Below, in pieces: positions 1 to 7,237 of a stretch of 64,000 bases of DNA; within the stretch, counting starts at the first letter, position 1, and each line of letters opens with the position of its first letter. Position numbers and translations under genes: made by a program. Origin of the DNA: Clostridiales bacterium (GTDB taxonomy: Bacteria > Bacillota > Clostridia > Lachnospirales > CAG-274); contig JAHALF010000004.1 in the NCBI GenBank assembly GCA_018371275.1, forward strand, positions 62,001-126,000, in the 5' to 3' direction. The notes under the pieces are model-generated. The model was not told where the DNA came from. It did no database searches and was given only the letters and a program-made list of their open reading frames with translations.

Positions 1-14
1 TTTTAGTCTACTTA

Positions 15-43
15 TTGATTTGTCTTAAGATTGTTGATATAAT
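15..43 (+). promoter_or_regulatory. Promoter of tsaD operon
   Basis: A -35 box TTGATT at 15-20 and a perfect -10 box TATAAT at 38-43 are separated by 17 bp, 36 bases before the tsaD start. This fits a housekeeping sigma-A promoter. It probably drives tsaD, the thioredoxin, the CcdA-TlpA fusion and tdk, because no terminator is seen between them. Confidence 0.7.
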
Positions 44-78
44 AAACAATAAAATAAACTTTGTAGAAAGGGAATAAT

Positions 79-1113
79 ATGGAGGATAAACAAAAAGATA
101 TAATTATATTAGCTATTGAAAGTTCTTGTGATGAAACTTCCATAGCTATTGTTAAAAATGGTAGAGAAGTTTTGTCTAATGTTATTTCTTCTCAAATAGA
201 TACTCATAGAGTTTTTGGTGGAGTTGTTCCAGAAATAGCATCAAGAAAACATATAGAAGTTATAGATTTAGTTATAGATGAGGCTTTAGAGCAGGCTAAT
301 AAAAATTTTAGTTATATAGATGCTATTGCTGTTACATATGGTCCAGGTCTTGTTGGAGCTTTATTAGTTGGGGTTAGCTATGCAAAGTCTTTAGCATATA
401 CTTTAAAAAAACCTCTTATACCAGTACATCATATAGAGGGACATATATATGCTAATTATATAGAAGATAAGGACCTTAAGCCACCTTTTATAAGTCTTGT
501 TATATCTGGTGGACACACACATATAGTTTATGTAGAAGATTATGGAAAGTTTAAAATATTGGGTAAAACAAGAGACGATGCTTGTGGTGAAGCTTTTGAT
601 AAAGTGGCAAGGACAATAGGGTTGAAATACCCTGGAGGACCAGAGATAGATAAACTTGCAAAAACAGGTGATAAATATGCAATAGAATTACCACGTGTTA
701 TGATAGATACCGATGATTATGACTTCAGCTTTAGTGGGTTAAAATCTGCTGTATTAAATTTTGTTAATAAAAGTAAGATGACAAATTTACCATTTAAAAA
801 TGAAGATTTGGCAGCATCTTTCCAACAAGCAGTATCTGATGTTTTAGTTTTTAAAACTATAAAAGCTTGTAAAGAAAATAACATAAAAATATTAACATTA
901 GCAGGTGGTGTTTCTGCAAATTCATTTTTGCGTAAAAGTATGCAAGATGCTTGTGATAAAGAGGGGATAAAGCTTTGTGTACCAAGTTTAAAACTATGTA
1001 CAGACAATGCAGCTATGATAGGTTGTGCTGGATACTATGAGTTCCTAAAAGGTAATTTTGCTAGTTTAGATTTAAATGCTTATCCAAATTTAAAATTGGA
1101 TAATATTATTTAA
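79..1113 (+). CDS. tsaD: tRNA N6-adenosine threonylcarbamoyltransferase TsaD
   Basis: TsaD transfers the threonylcarbamoyl group from threonylcarbamoyl-AMP to A37 of ANN-decoding tRNAs in the cytoplasm, working with TsaB and TsaE. The 344-residue protein has the usual family length. It shows the N-terminal ESSCDET nucleotide-binding motif (residues 14-20), the metal-binding HIEGH motif at 118-122, an SGGHTH segment near 143 and a C-terminal DNAAMIG segment. The ATG is preceded by an AAAGGGA ribosome site. It is the first gene of a run with the thiol-disulfide genes and tdk; tsaB and tsaE are not in the window. Confidence 0.97.
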   Translation: MEDKQKDIIILAIESSCDETSIAIVKNGREVLSNVISSQIDTHRVFGGVVPEIASRKHIEVIDLVIDEALEQANKNFSYIDAIAVTYGPGLVGALLVGVSYAKSLAYTLKKPLIPVHHIEGHIYANYIEDKDLKPPFISLVISGGHTHIVYVEDYGKFKILGKTRDDACGEAFDKVARTIGLKYPGGPEIDKLAKTGDKYAIELPRVMIDTDDYDFSFSGLKSAVLNFVNKSKMTNLPFKNEDLAASFQQAVSDVLVFKTIKACKENNIKILTLAGGVSANSFLRKSMQDACDKEGIKLCVPSLKLCTDNAAMIGCAGYYEFLKGNFASLDLNAYPNLKLDNII

Positions 1114-1128
1114 TTGAAAGGAATAAAT

Positions 1129-1440
1129 ATGATATTAGATATTTTAGAAACAAACTATGATAAATATGTAATAAATAATAAAGATTTAATTATTTTAGAT
1201 TTTGGAGCAACAAATTGTGGTCCTTGTAAAATATTAGATAAAACATTAGAGGAAATTGAAGATAAAAATAAAAATATAATTATCGGTAAAGTAAATATTG
1301 AACATAGTCCAAGTATAGCTATAAAATATGGTGTAATGTCTGTTCCAACAATAGTTATATTAAAAGAAAATAAAGTTATACAAAAAATAAGTGGTTTAAA
1401 GGATAAAGAATTTATAGAAAAATTAATAAATAATAGTTAG
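1129..1440 (+). CDS. Thioredoxin-family protein
   Basis: This is a small cytoplasmic thiol-disulfide oxidoreductase of 103 residues, the normal thioredoxin length. The active site CGPC is at residues 30-33, and a cis-proline segment SVPT follows. The residue before CGPC is Asn (TNCGPC) where classical thioredoxins have Trp. I chose ATG 1129 because it has an AAAGGA ribosome site; a TTG at 1114 lies upstream of that site. It directly precedes a CcdA-TlpA fusion, so it may supply electrons from the cytoplasm to that transporter; this link is inferred from position. Confidence 0.88.
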   Translation: MILDILETNYDKYVINNKDLIILDFGATNCGPCKILDKTLEEIEDKNKNIIIGKVNIEHSPSIAIKYGVMSVPTIVILKENKVIQKISGLKDKEFIEKLINNS

Positions 1441-1444
1441 GAAG

Positions 1445-2791
1445 GTGAAAGGTATATTTAATAATGTAAATGCATCAGAACATATAAGCTTTATAATAGT
1501 ATTTTTAGAAGGGTTAGTATCTTTTTTATCACCTTGTATCTTACCTTTAATACCTATATACATAACATATTTAGCAGGTAATGCAAAGCAAACTTTAGAT
1601 GATGGTACAATAGTGTATAAAAGAAAAAAAGTATTTTTTCATACTATATGTTTTACAATAGGGATATGTTGTACATTTTTTTTATTAGGATTTTCATTTT
1701 CGGCTTTAGGAAGATTTTTTAGTAAATATCAAATTTTATTTACTAGAATAGGTGGTATAATAATTGTTTTATTAGGTCTTTTTCAATTGGGAATTTTTGA
1801 TTTTAAATTTTTACAGAAAGAAAGAAAAATTAATTTTGATATTAGTCAAAAACAAGTAAATCCATTAATAGCTTTTTTTATGGGATTTACATTTAGTTTT
1901 GCTTGGACACCTTGTGTAGGTCCGGCTTTAGCATCAGTATTAATATTAGCTTCTAGCTCTAAAAATGTTTTTACAGGTAACCTTTTAATATTTATATATT
2001 CTTTAGGATTTATTTTACCGTTTTTAACATTAGGATTATTTACAAGTAAAGTTTTAAATTTCTTTAAACAAAATCAAAAGATTATAAAATATACAGTAAA
2101 AATAAGTGGTATTTTATTAGTTATAATAGGTATAATGACATTTACTGGATATATGAATGGGATATCAAAATACTTAAATAAATATACAGTATCTTCTCAA
2201 AATAAATCTGAACAAAAAGATAAAAATAAAGAAGAAACAACAGAAGAAATTTCATCAGAAGTGGAAAACTCAGTAGATGAATCAAGTTCAGAGATAAAAG
2301 AATTGCCAGATATATTTGATTTTACTCTTAAGGATCAATATGGAAATGAGCATACATTATCAGACTATAAAGGTAAAGTAGTATTTCTTAATTTTTGGGC
2401 AACTTGGTGTAATCCTTGTTTAATAGAAATGCCACATATAGAAGAAATTTATAAAGAGTATGGGTTTAATGAAGATGAAGTTATTATACTAGGTGTTGCA
2501 AATCCATCATCTGAAGAATACCCTAATAATAATGATGTACCAAAAGAGGAAATTATGGATTTTATAGAGGAAAAAGGCTATACATTTCCTATAGTTTTTG
2601 ATGAAACAGGAGAAATATATAGAGATTATTTTATTAGGTCATTTCCTACAACATTTATGATTAATAAAGATGGAAAAATATATGGTTATGTATCTGGTAG
2701 TCTTACTAAAGATATTATGATAAATATTATAAATCAAACTTTGGAAAGTACGAAAAAAAATAATACAGAAGAGAATACAACAAAAAAATAA
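1445..2791 (+). CDS. CcdA (DsbD-like) membrane domain fused to TlpA/ResA thioredoxin domain
   Basis: The protein moves reducing power across the membrane and delivers it to an extracytoplasmic thioredoxin. Residues 1-245 form a six-helix CcdA domain with its two conserved cysteines in SPC (C31) and WTPC (C157). An acidic Ser/Glu-rich linker covers about 255-285. A TlpA/ResA-like domain with WCNPC (C322, C325) and a cis-Pro segment FPTT follows. CcdA and TlpA are usually separate proteins, so this is a fusion. The start is uncertain: GTG 1445 lies inside the AGGTGA ribosome site, whereas AUA 1454 has ideal spacing. It may help cytochrome or envelope protein maturation; the substrate cannot be told from sequence. 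Confidence 0.9.
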   Translation: MKGIFNNVNASEHISFIIVFLEGLVSFLSPCILPLIPIYITYLAGNAKQTLDDGTIVYKRKKVFFHTICFTIGICCTFFLLGFSFSALGRFFSKYQILFTRIGGIIIVLLGLFQLGIFDFKFLQKERKINFDISQKQVNPLIAFFMGFTFSFAWTPCVGPALASVLILASSSKNVFTGNLLIFIYSLGFILPFLTLGLFTSKVLNFFKQNQKIIKYTVKISGILLVIIGIMTFTGYMNGISKYLNKYTVSSQNKSEQKDKNKEETTEEISSEVENSVDESSSEIKELPDIFDFTLKDQYGNEHTLSDYKGKVVFLNFWATWCNPCLIEMPHIEEIYKEYGFNEDEVIILGVANPSSEEYPNNNDVPKEEIMDFIEEKGYTFPIVFDETGEIYRDYFIRSFPTTFMINKDGKIYGYVSGSLTKDIMINIINQTLESTKKNNTEENTTKK

Positions 2792-2809
2792 ATTTAATAG
2801 GAGAAAATG

Positions 2810-3406
2810 ATGGCAAAATTATATTTTAAATATGGCACAATGGATGCATCTAAATCGGCAGACCTTTTAATGACAGCACATAAGTATGAAAATCAAGGTA
2901 AAAATATAATTTGCCTTAGGTCTAATTTAGATACAAGAACACAAGATTCATTTATAGAAAGTAGGGCATTAACATATAAACATTGTTGTTTTTGTTTTGA
3001 TAAAGACATAAATTTATATGAATTGATACAGTCTAAAAATAAAAAGAAAATAAATTGTATATTAATAGATGAAGCACAATTTTTAACTAAAAAACAAGTA
3101 TTAGAGCTTACAGAGATAGTAGATTTTTTAAAAATACCTGTTATATGCTATGGGTTAAAAAATAGTTTTATAAAAGGGGAACTTTTTGAAGGCTCTAAAG
3201 CACTATTATACTTTGCAGATAGTATACAAGAGATAAAAAGTGTTTGTCATTTTTGTGATAAAAAAGCAACTATGAATTTAAGAATAAAAAATGGCAAGCC
3301 TATATTAGAATCTGAAACAGGCAATACGGTTGTTATAGGTGATATACAAGAAGGAGATGACTACTTCATTTCCACGTGTAGAAAACATTATTTTAATCCA
3401 TTTTAA
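2810..3406 (+). CDS. tdk: Thymidine kinase (type II)
   Basis: This enzyme phosphorylates thymidine to dTMP in the salvage pathway. The 198-residue protein has the type II order: a phosphate-binding loop near residue 10 (GTMDASKS), a Walker B segment LIDEAQF, and C-terminal cysteines (CHFC and a late Cys) for structural zinc. The loop reads ASKS rather than the common AGKS. Of two adjacent ATG codons, 2810 has better spacing to the AGGAG site than 2807. A long hairpin follows the stop codon. Confidence 0.9.
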   Translation: MAKLYFKYGTMDASKSADLLMTAHKYENQGKNIICLRSNLDTRTQDSFIESRALTYKHCCFCFDKDINLYELIQSKNKKKINCILIDEAQFLTKKQVLELTEIVDFLKIPVICYGLKNSFIKGELFEGSKALLYFADSIQEIKSVCHFCDKKATMNLRIKNGKPILESETGNTVVIGDIQEGDDYFISTCRKHYFNPF

Positions 3407-3410
3407 TTAT

Positions 3411-3483
3411 AAAAAAGTTTCTTTACCACTCATTTGTAACTATTAAAATAATAAACAAATAAGTTGGTAGAGATTCTTTTTTA
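3411..3483. terminator. Bidirectional terminator between tdk and the FliK-like gene
   Basis: An imperfect stem pairs 3421-3437 with 3454-3471, flanked by an A run on the left and a T run on the right. It sits between two converging stop codons and should end transcription in both directions. Confidence 0.75.
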
Positions 3484-3492
3484 TTAAACATT

Positions 3493-5028
3493 TTAAGCTT
3501 TAGCATTAAAATTACCTAATTTAAAATCTAAAGAGGTATTTCTTTTTCTTGTAATATTTATTAAAGAAAAACTTTCATCTAAATCTTTAAATGTAACATC
3601 TTTTAGATTAAAGTTTTTATCTTTTAAATAGTCATTTAATAAATCTATATTTTCTTTTACTAAATTTTTTGTAACATCTTTTTCTAATCTAAACTGACAA
3701 CTAATGTCATTATTTATTTTATTAATGAACACTTCTAACTTGCCTAAATATAATAAATTTAAGGAAATTAATGCTGAACCACTATTATTTTTTGAATTAT
3801 TATTTTTATTTTTTTTATTAGAAAATATTATAAGTTCTGCAGTTGTAGAAAAATTATTTATATTAATAGGAATTTGTAAAAACATATTATTTTTTAAATT
3901 ACTCATAAAATCTATATTTTTATTAAGGTTATCTAAATTATTAATAATAGTATCTGAATTATTTTCAGAAATATTATTAATATTATCTTTTAAATTTTTT
4001 GATATTATAGATAAATCTTCAAAAAATTTATTTAATTCTTCATTAGAAGAATCTTTAAATTCAAAAAATTTTAATTTTTTTTGAAAGTTTTCAAGGTTGT
4101 TTACTAAATCCTTAAATTTTGTATTTATTTTATGGTCTGATTGTATAATATTAAAAATTTGTTTTTGTATTAAATTTAAAGTATTTTTGTCTATTAGCAC
4201 GTTTAAATTTTCTAGGTTAGTTTTAGGAAGTATTGTATTATTATTTTTATCTGTAATATTAGGTAAATCTTTAAATATATTAATTTTTTCAGAATTTATT
4301 AATAATTCATCATTAAAGGTAAAATCAGTTATATTTTTTAATAATTTATATGTAGTGGTATTATCTTTTATATTTACATTTTTATCATTAATATTTGTAA
4401 GATTAGAAGTATTTTTTATTATATTTTCCAATTCTTTAAATTCTGTAAGATTATTATTTTTAAAAATATGACTTAATAAACTTTCTTTAAATTCTGCAAG
4501 AGTATTAATATTTGATTTTGCTATGTTTTCAAAACTAGAATTTTTAAATATTTCATTAATTATTTTATCATTGTTTAGAAATTTTATATTAGAAAATATT
4601 TCATCAATTTGTTTATCTATTAGTGTTGTTTTAGATATATAACTATCAATTTGTTCACCAATATTTATAGTTGGTTTAATGTTATTTTCAATTAAAAATA
4701 ATGCTTTTTCTATTGGGTTATCTTTAAAAATTTTTGTTGATTTTATTATATCTTGCAGGTTATCTTTATTAATAGGTAAATTATTTTGTACCAATATTTT
4801 TATTAAATCTATATTTTCTTTAGTTGGTGCTAGGTTAAGACTATTTAATAGTAATTTTAGTTCTTCATTAGAGCTTAATATAGGTGTATCATTTTTCTGT
4901 ATTTTTAACATTTTATTATTAATGTTTTCTAAATTTTCATTTATTGTATTATTATTTTCTAGTTCAGCGTTTTGTAATAAATTATTGTATAAAGTTGTAT
5001 TTAATATGTCTTTTAAATTAATATTCAA
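3493..5028 (-). CDS. Asn/Lys-rich protein with FliK-like C-terminal domain
   Basis: The 511-residue protein is very rich in Asn, Lys, Ile and Leu, with no signal peptide or membrane segment. Residues about 410-490 resemble the C-terminal domain of flagellar hook-length control proteins: a strand pair around LGKLEVFINK, then a helix-rich stretch ending in a NFNLKDVTF segment. The long variable N-terminal part also suits a molecular ruler. No flagellar structural genes are nearby; it stands alone, diverging from mraZ and converging on tdk. Clostridia carry FliK-like proteins outside flagellar loci, so a hook role is possible but not shown. The ribosome site is AGGTG before ATG. Confidence 0.5.
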   Translation of the reverse strand: MNINLKDILNTTLYNNLLQNAELENNNTINENLENINNKMLKIQKNDTPILSSNEELKLLLNSLNLAPTKENIDLIKILVQNNLPINKDNLQDIIKSTKIFKDNPIEKALFLIENNIKPTINIGEQIDSYISKTTLIDKQIDEIFSNIKFLNNDKIINEIFKNSSFENIAKSNINTLAEFKESLLSHIFKNNNLTEFKELENIIKNTSNLTNINDKNVNIKDNTTTYKLLKNITDFTFNDELLINSEKINIFKDLPNITDKNNNTILPKTNLENLNVLIDKNTLNLIQKQIFNIIQSDHKINTKFKDLVNNLENFQKKLKFFEFKDSSNEELNKFFEDLSIISKNLKDNINNISENNSDTIINNLDNLNKNIDFMSNLKNNMFLQIPININNFSTTAELIIFSNKKNKNNNSKNNSGSALISLNLLYLGKLEVFINKINNDISCQFRLEKDVTKNLVKENIDLLNDYLKDKNFNLKDVTFKDLDESFSLINITRKRNTSLDFKLGNFNAKA

Positions 5029-5179
5029 AAAAAATCACCTCTATAAATGTTATATATATATTATCGGAATAATTCGATTTTTATATAATAATGTAAAATA
5101 TTTTTTAAATATGATATATTATGTAAATAAAAATAAAATACTATAATATAATGTTTTTAAACTTTTTTTCAAATTTTGG

Positions 5180-5208
5180 TTGAAAAATTTTTAAAAATAT
5201 ATTAAAAT
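5180..5208 (+). promoter_or_regulatory. Promoter of mraZ operon
   Basis: TTGAAA (5180-5185) and TAAAAT (5203-5208) are 17 bp apart, predicting transcription from about 5215. The predicted start coincides with the first of the repeats described next, which suggests autoregulation by MraZ. Confidence 0.6.
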
Positions 5209-5216
5209 TAATAAAA

Positions 5217-5263
5217 GTGGTTTTAAATGGTTAAATAGTGGTGGATAGTGGTAAAAGGTTGGT
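5217..5263 (+). promoter_or_regulatory. Putative MraZ operator: five phased TGGT repeats
   Basis: GTGGT occurs at 5217, 5238 and 5248, ATGGT at 5227 and TTGGT at 5259. Starts are 10, 11, 10 and 11 bp apart, so all lie on one face of the helix. Known MraZ targets are short TGGG-type direct repeats at about 10-bp spacing upstream of mraZ. The array runs from the predicted transcription start through the ribosome site. Confidence 0.65.
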
Positions 5264-5270
5264 GTATTTT

Positions 5271-5702
5271 ATGTTTATGGGTGAATATTATCATAATATT
5301 GATTCTAAAGGAAGAGCTATTATCCCTGCAAAGTTTCGTGAAGAACTTGGTAAAACTTTTATACTAACTAAAGGGTTAGATAAGTGTCTTGTTATTTATA
5401 CTATGGAAGACTGGAAAGTATTTGAAGAAAAAATGAAACAATTTCCCACTACAGATGAAGGGGTTAGGCGTTTTTTCCGTTTTCTCTTTTCTGGTGCTTG
5501 TGAATGTGAAACAGATTCCCAAGGTAGAATTATTATACCTCAAAACCTTAGAAAATATGCCAATATATCAAAAGAAATAGTATCTATTGGTGTTGTAAAT
5601 AAAGTGGAAATTTGGAGCAAGTTTAATTGGGAAACATATAATGATGAAGATAATTTTATAGATAATGAATTAGCAGAAAGAATGGCAGAACTTGGCATAT
5701 AG
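5271..5702 (+). CDS. mraZ: Transcriptional regulator MraZ
   Basis: MraZ is a ring-forming DNA-binding protein that represses its own dcw operon. The 143-residue protein has the two SpoVT/AbrB-like repeats, each with the D-S-x-G-R hallmark: DSKGRAIIP near residue 12 and DSQGRIIIP near residue 84. ATG 5271 is chosen because family members begin MFMGEY and the GGTTGG ribosome site is correctly spaced; longer upstream starts would overlap the operator repeats. It is followed by rsmH after 8 bases. Confidence 0.95.
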   Translation: MFMGEYYHNIDSKGRAIIPAKFREELGKTFILTKGLDKCLVIYTMEDWKVFEEKMKQFPTTDEGVRRFFRFLFSGACECETDSQGRIIIPQNLRKYANISKEIVSIGVVNKVEIWSKFNWETYNDEDNFIDNELAERMAELGI

Positions 5703-5710
5703 GTGATTTT

Positions 5711-6649
5711 ATGAATTTTGAACATATATCAGTACTTTTAAATGAGTGTATTGAAAATTTGAATATTAAACAAAATGGTGTATATATAGATGGAACAATG
5801 GGTGGAGCAGGACACTCTAGCCATATAGCAAAAAGATTGCAAAATACGGGTAGATTAATATGTATAGACCAGGACGAAAATGCTATAAAAACTGGTAAAG
5901 AAAGATTATCAAATTTTAATAATGTAGTATTTGTACATAATAATTTTTCTAATATAAAAGAAATATATAAATCGCTTAATATGTCAAATATAGGTGTAGA
6001 TGGTATTTTATTAGATTTAGGAGTTTCATCACATCAATTAGATGAAGGATATAGGGGATTTTCTTATATGCAAGACGCTCCTTTAGATATGCGTATGGAT
6101 ATAAGAAAAAGTTTATCTGCATACAAAGTTATAAATACATATTCTAAAGAAGAACTTAATACGATAATATCTAAATATGGTGAAGAAAGATGGTCAAAAA
6201 GAATATCAGAATTTATAGATAATGAAAGAAAAATTAAGCCTATAGAAACAACTTTTGAGCTAGTGTCTATTATTAAAAAAGCTATACCAAAAGGTGCTAG
6301 AATAGATGGGCCACACCCAGCTAAAAGAACATTTCAAGCTATAAGAATAGAAGTAAATGGAGAGCTTGAAATATTAAAAGACACTATAACTAATATGGTA
6401 GATATTTTAAATAAAAATGGTAGGCTTTTAATAATTACATTTCATTCTTTAGAAGATAGAATAGTAAAAAACGTATTTAAAGAGCTGGAAAATCCTTGTA
6501 CATGCCCAAGAGATTTACCAATATGTGCCTGTGGGAAAAAATCTTTAGGTAAAGTTGTTACAAGAAAACCTATTGTACCATCAGAACAAGAATTAAATGG
6601 CAATCATCGTTCAAGGAGTGCAAAGCTTAGAGTTTTTGAAAGAAGATAA
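5711..6649 (+). CDS. rsmH: 16S rRNA (cytosine(1402)-N(4))-methyltransferase RsmH
   Basis: RsmH methylates N4 of C1402 in the decoding centre of 16S rRNA using S-adenosylmethionine. The 312-residue protein shows the GTMGGAGHS cofactor loop (about residues 29-37), a DLGVSSHQLD segment near 98 and the PAKRTFQAIRI segment near 205, all typical. It follows mraZ in the standard dcw order and is followed by ftsL. Confidence 0.97.
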   Translation: MNFEHISVLLNECIENLNIKQNGVYIDGTMGGAGHSSHIAKRLQNTGRLICIDQDENAIKTGKERLSNFNNVVFVHNNFSNIKEIYKSLNMSNIGVDGILLDLGVSSHQLDEGYRGFSYMQDAPLDMRMDIRKSLSAYKVINTYSKEELNTIISKYGEERWSKRISEFIDNERKIKPIETTFELVSIIKKAIPKGARIDGPHPAKRTFQAIRIEVNGELEILKDTITNMVDILNKNGRLLIITFHSLEDRIVKNVFKELENPCTCPRDLPICACGKKSLGKVVTRKPIVPSEQELNGNHRSRSAKLRVFERR

Positions 6650-6674
6650 AAAATATATAAAGGAGAACCAATGT

Positions 6675-7202
6675 ATGAAACAACAAAGAAATAAATATAA
6701 TGTTAATAACAAAAACAATTATTATAATTATACATCAACAGCTTATGATTATGAAAAACAATATAAGAGTTCTCCAAGTATAAATAAAAGAATAAAAAAA
6801 ATAAAAAAAGAGAAATATGTTAAAGCAGAGCAAGGAATAAAATTTTTATCATTAAAATCTATAACAACATTTACTATAATAGTAACTTTTATAATAGCAA
6901 TAATTTTTATAGAGGCACTTATAATTCAGAGAAGATTTGATATAGACACTTTAAACGCAGAGCTAAAGGAAATTACAGAAAACAATAAAAATTTAGAAAC
7001 AGAACTTGCTAAAAACTTAGATTTAGAGTATGTAGAGCATATTGCAACAACAGAGCTTGGTATGCAAAAACCTGCCTATTATCAAATAGTACATATAAAT
7101 GTTCCTAAAGAAAGTTACTCCGAAAAAGGAAATATAAAAAAACAAGAAACTTTTTTAACTAAATTAACTAAATTATATAATTTTATAAAAAAACTATTTT
7201 AA
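6675..7202 (+). CDS. ftsL: FtsL-like cell division protein
   Basis: This is a 175-residue bitopic membrane protein. It has a basic, Asn/Tyr-rich cytoplasmic tail (residues 1-55), one membrane helix at about 58-80, and a short coiled coil (about 90-115) followed by the ELGMQKP segment usual for FtsL. It should bridge the divisome with DivIC and the penicillin-binding protein encoded next. ATG 6675 has an AGGAG site at 9 bases. Sequence conservation in FtsL is low, so the call rests partly on position between rsmH and ftsI. Confidence 0.88.
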   Translation: MKQQRNKYNVNNKNNYYNYTSTAYDYEKQYKSSPSINKRIKKIKKEKYVKAEQGIKFLSLKSITTFTIIVTFIIAIIFIEALIIQRRFDIDTLNAELKEITENNKNLETELAKNLDLEYVEHIATTELGMQKPAYYQIVHINVPKESYSEKGNIKKQETFLTKLTKLYNFIKKLF

Positions 7203-7237
7203 AAGAACACAAAAAATATAATAAGGACTGATTATAA

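Noticed and set aside
3704..5146. Several long plus-strand reading frames opposite the FliK-like gene
   Set aside because: They are mirror frames of an AT-rich gene: no ribosome sites, no recognisable domains, and overlapping the better-supported minus-strand frame.
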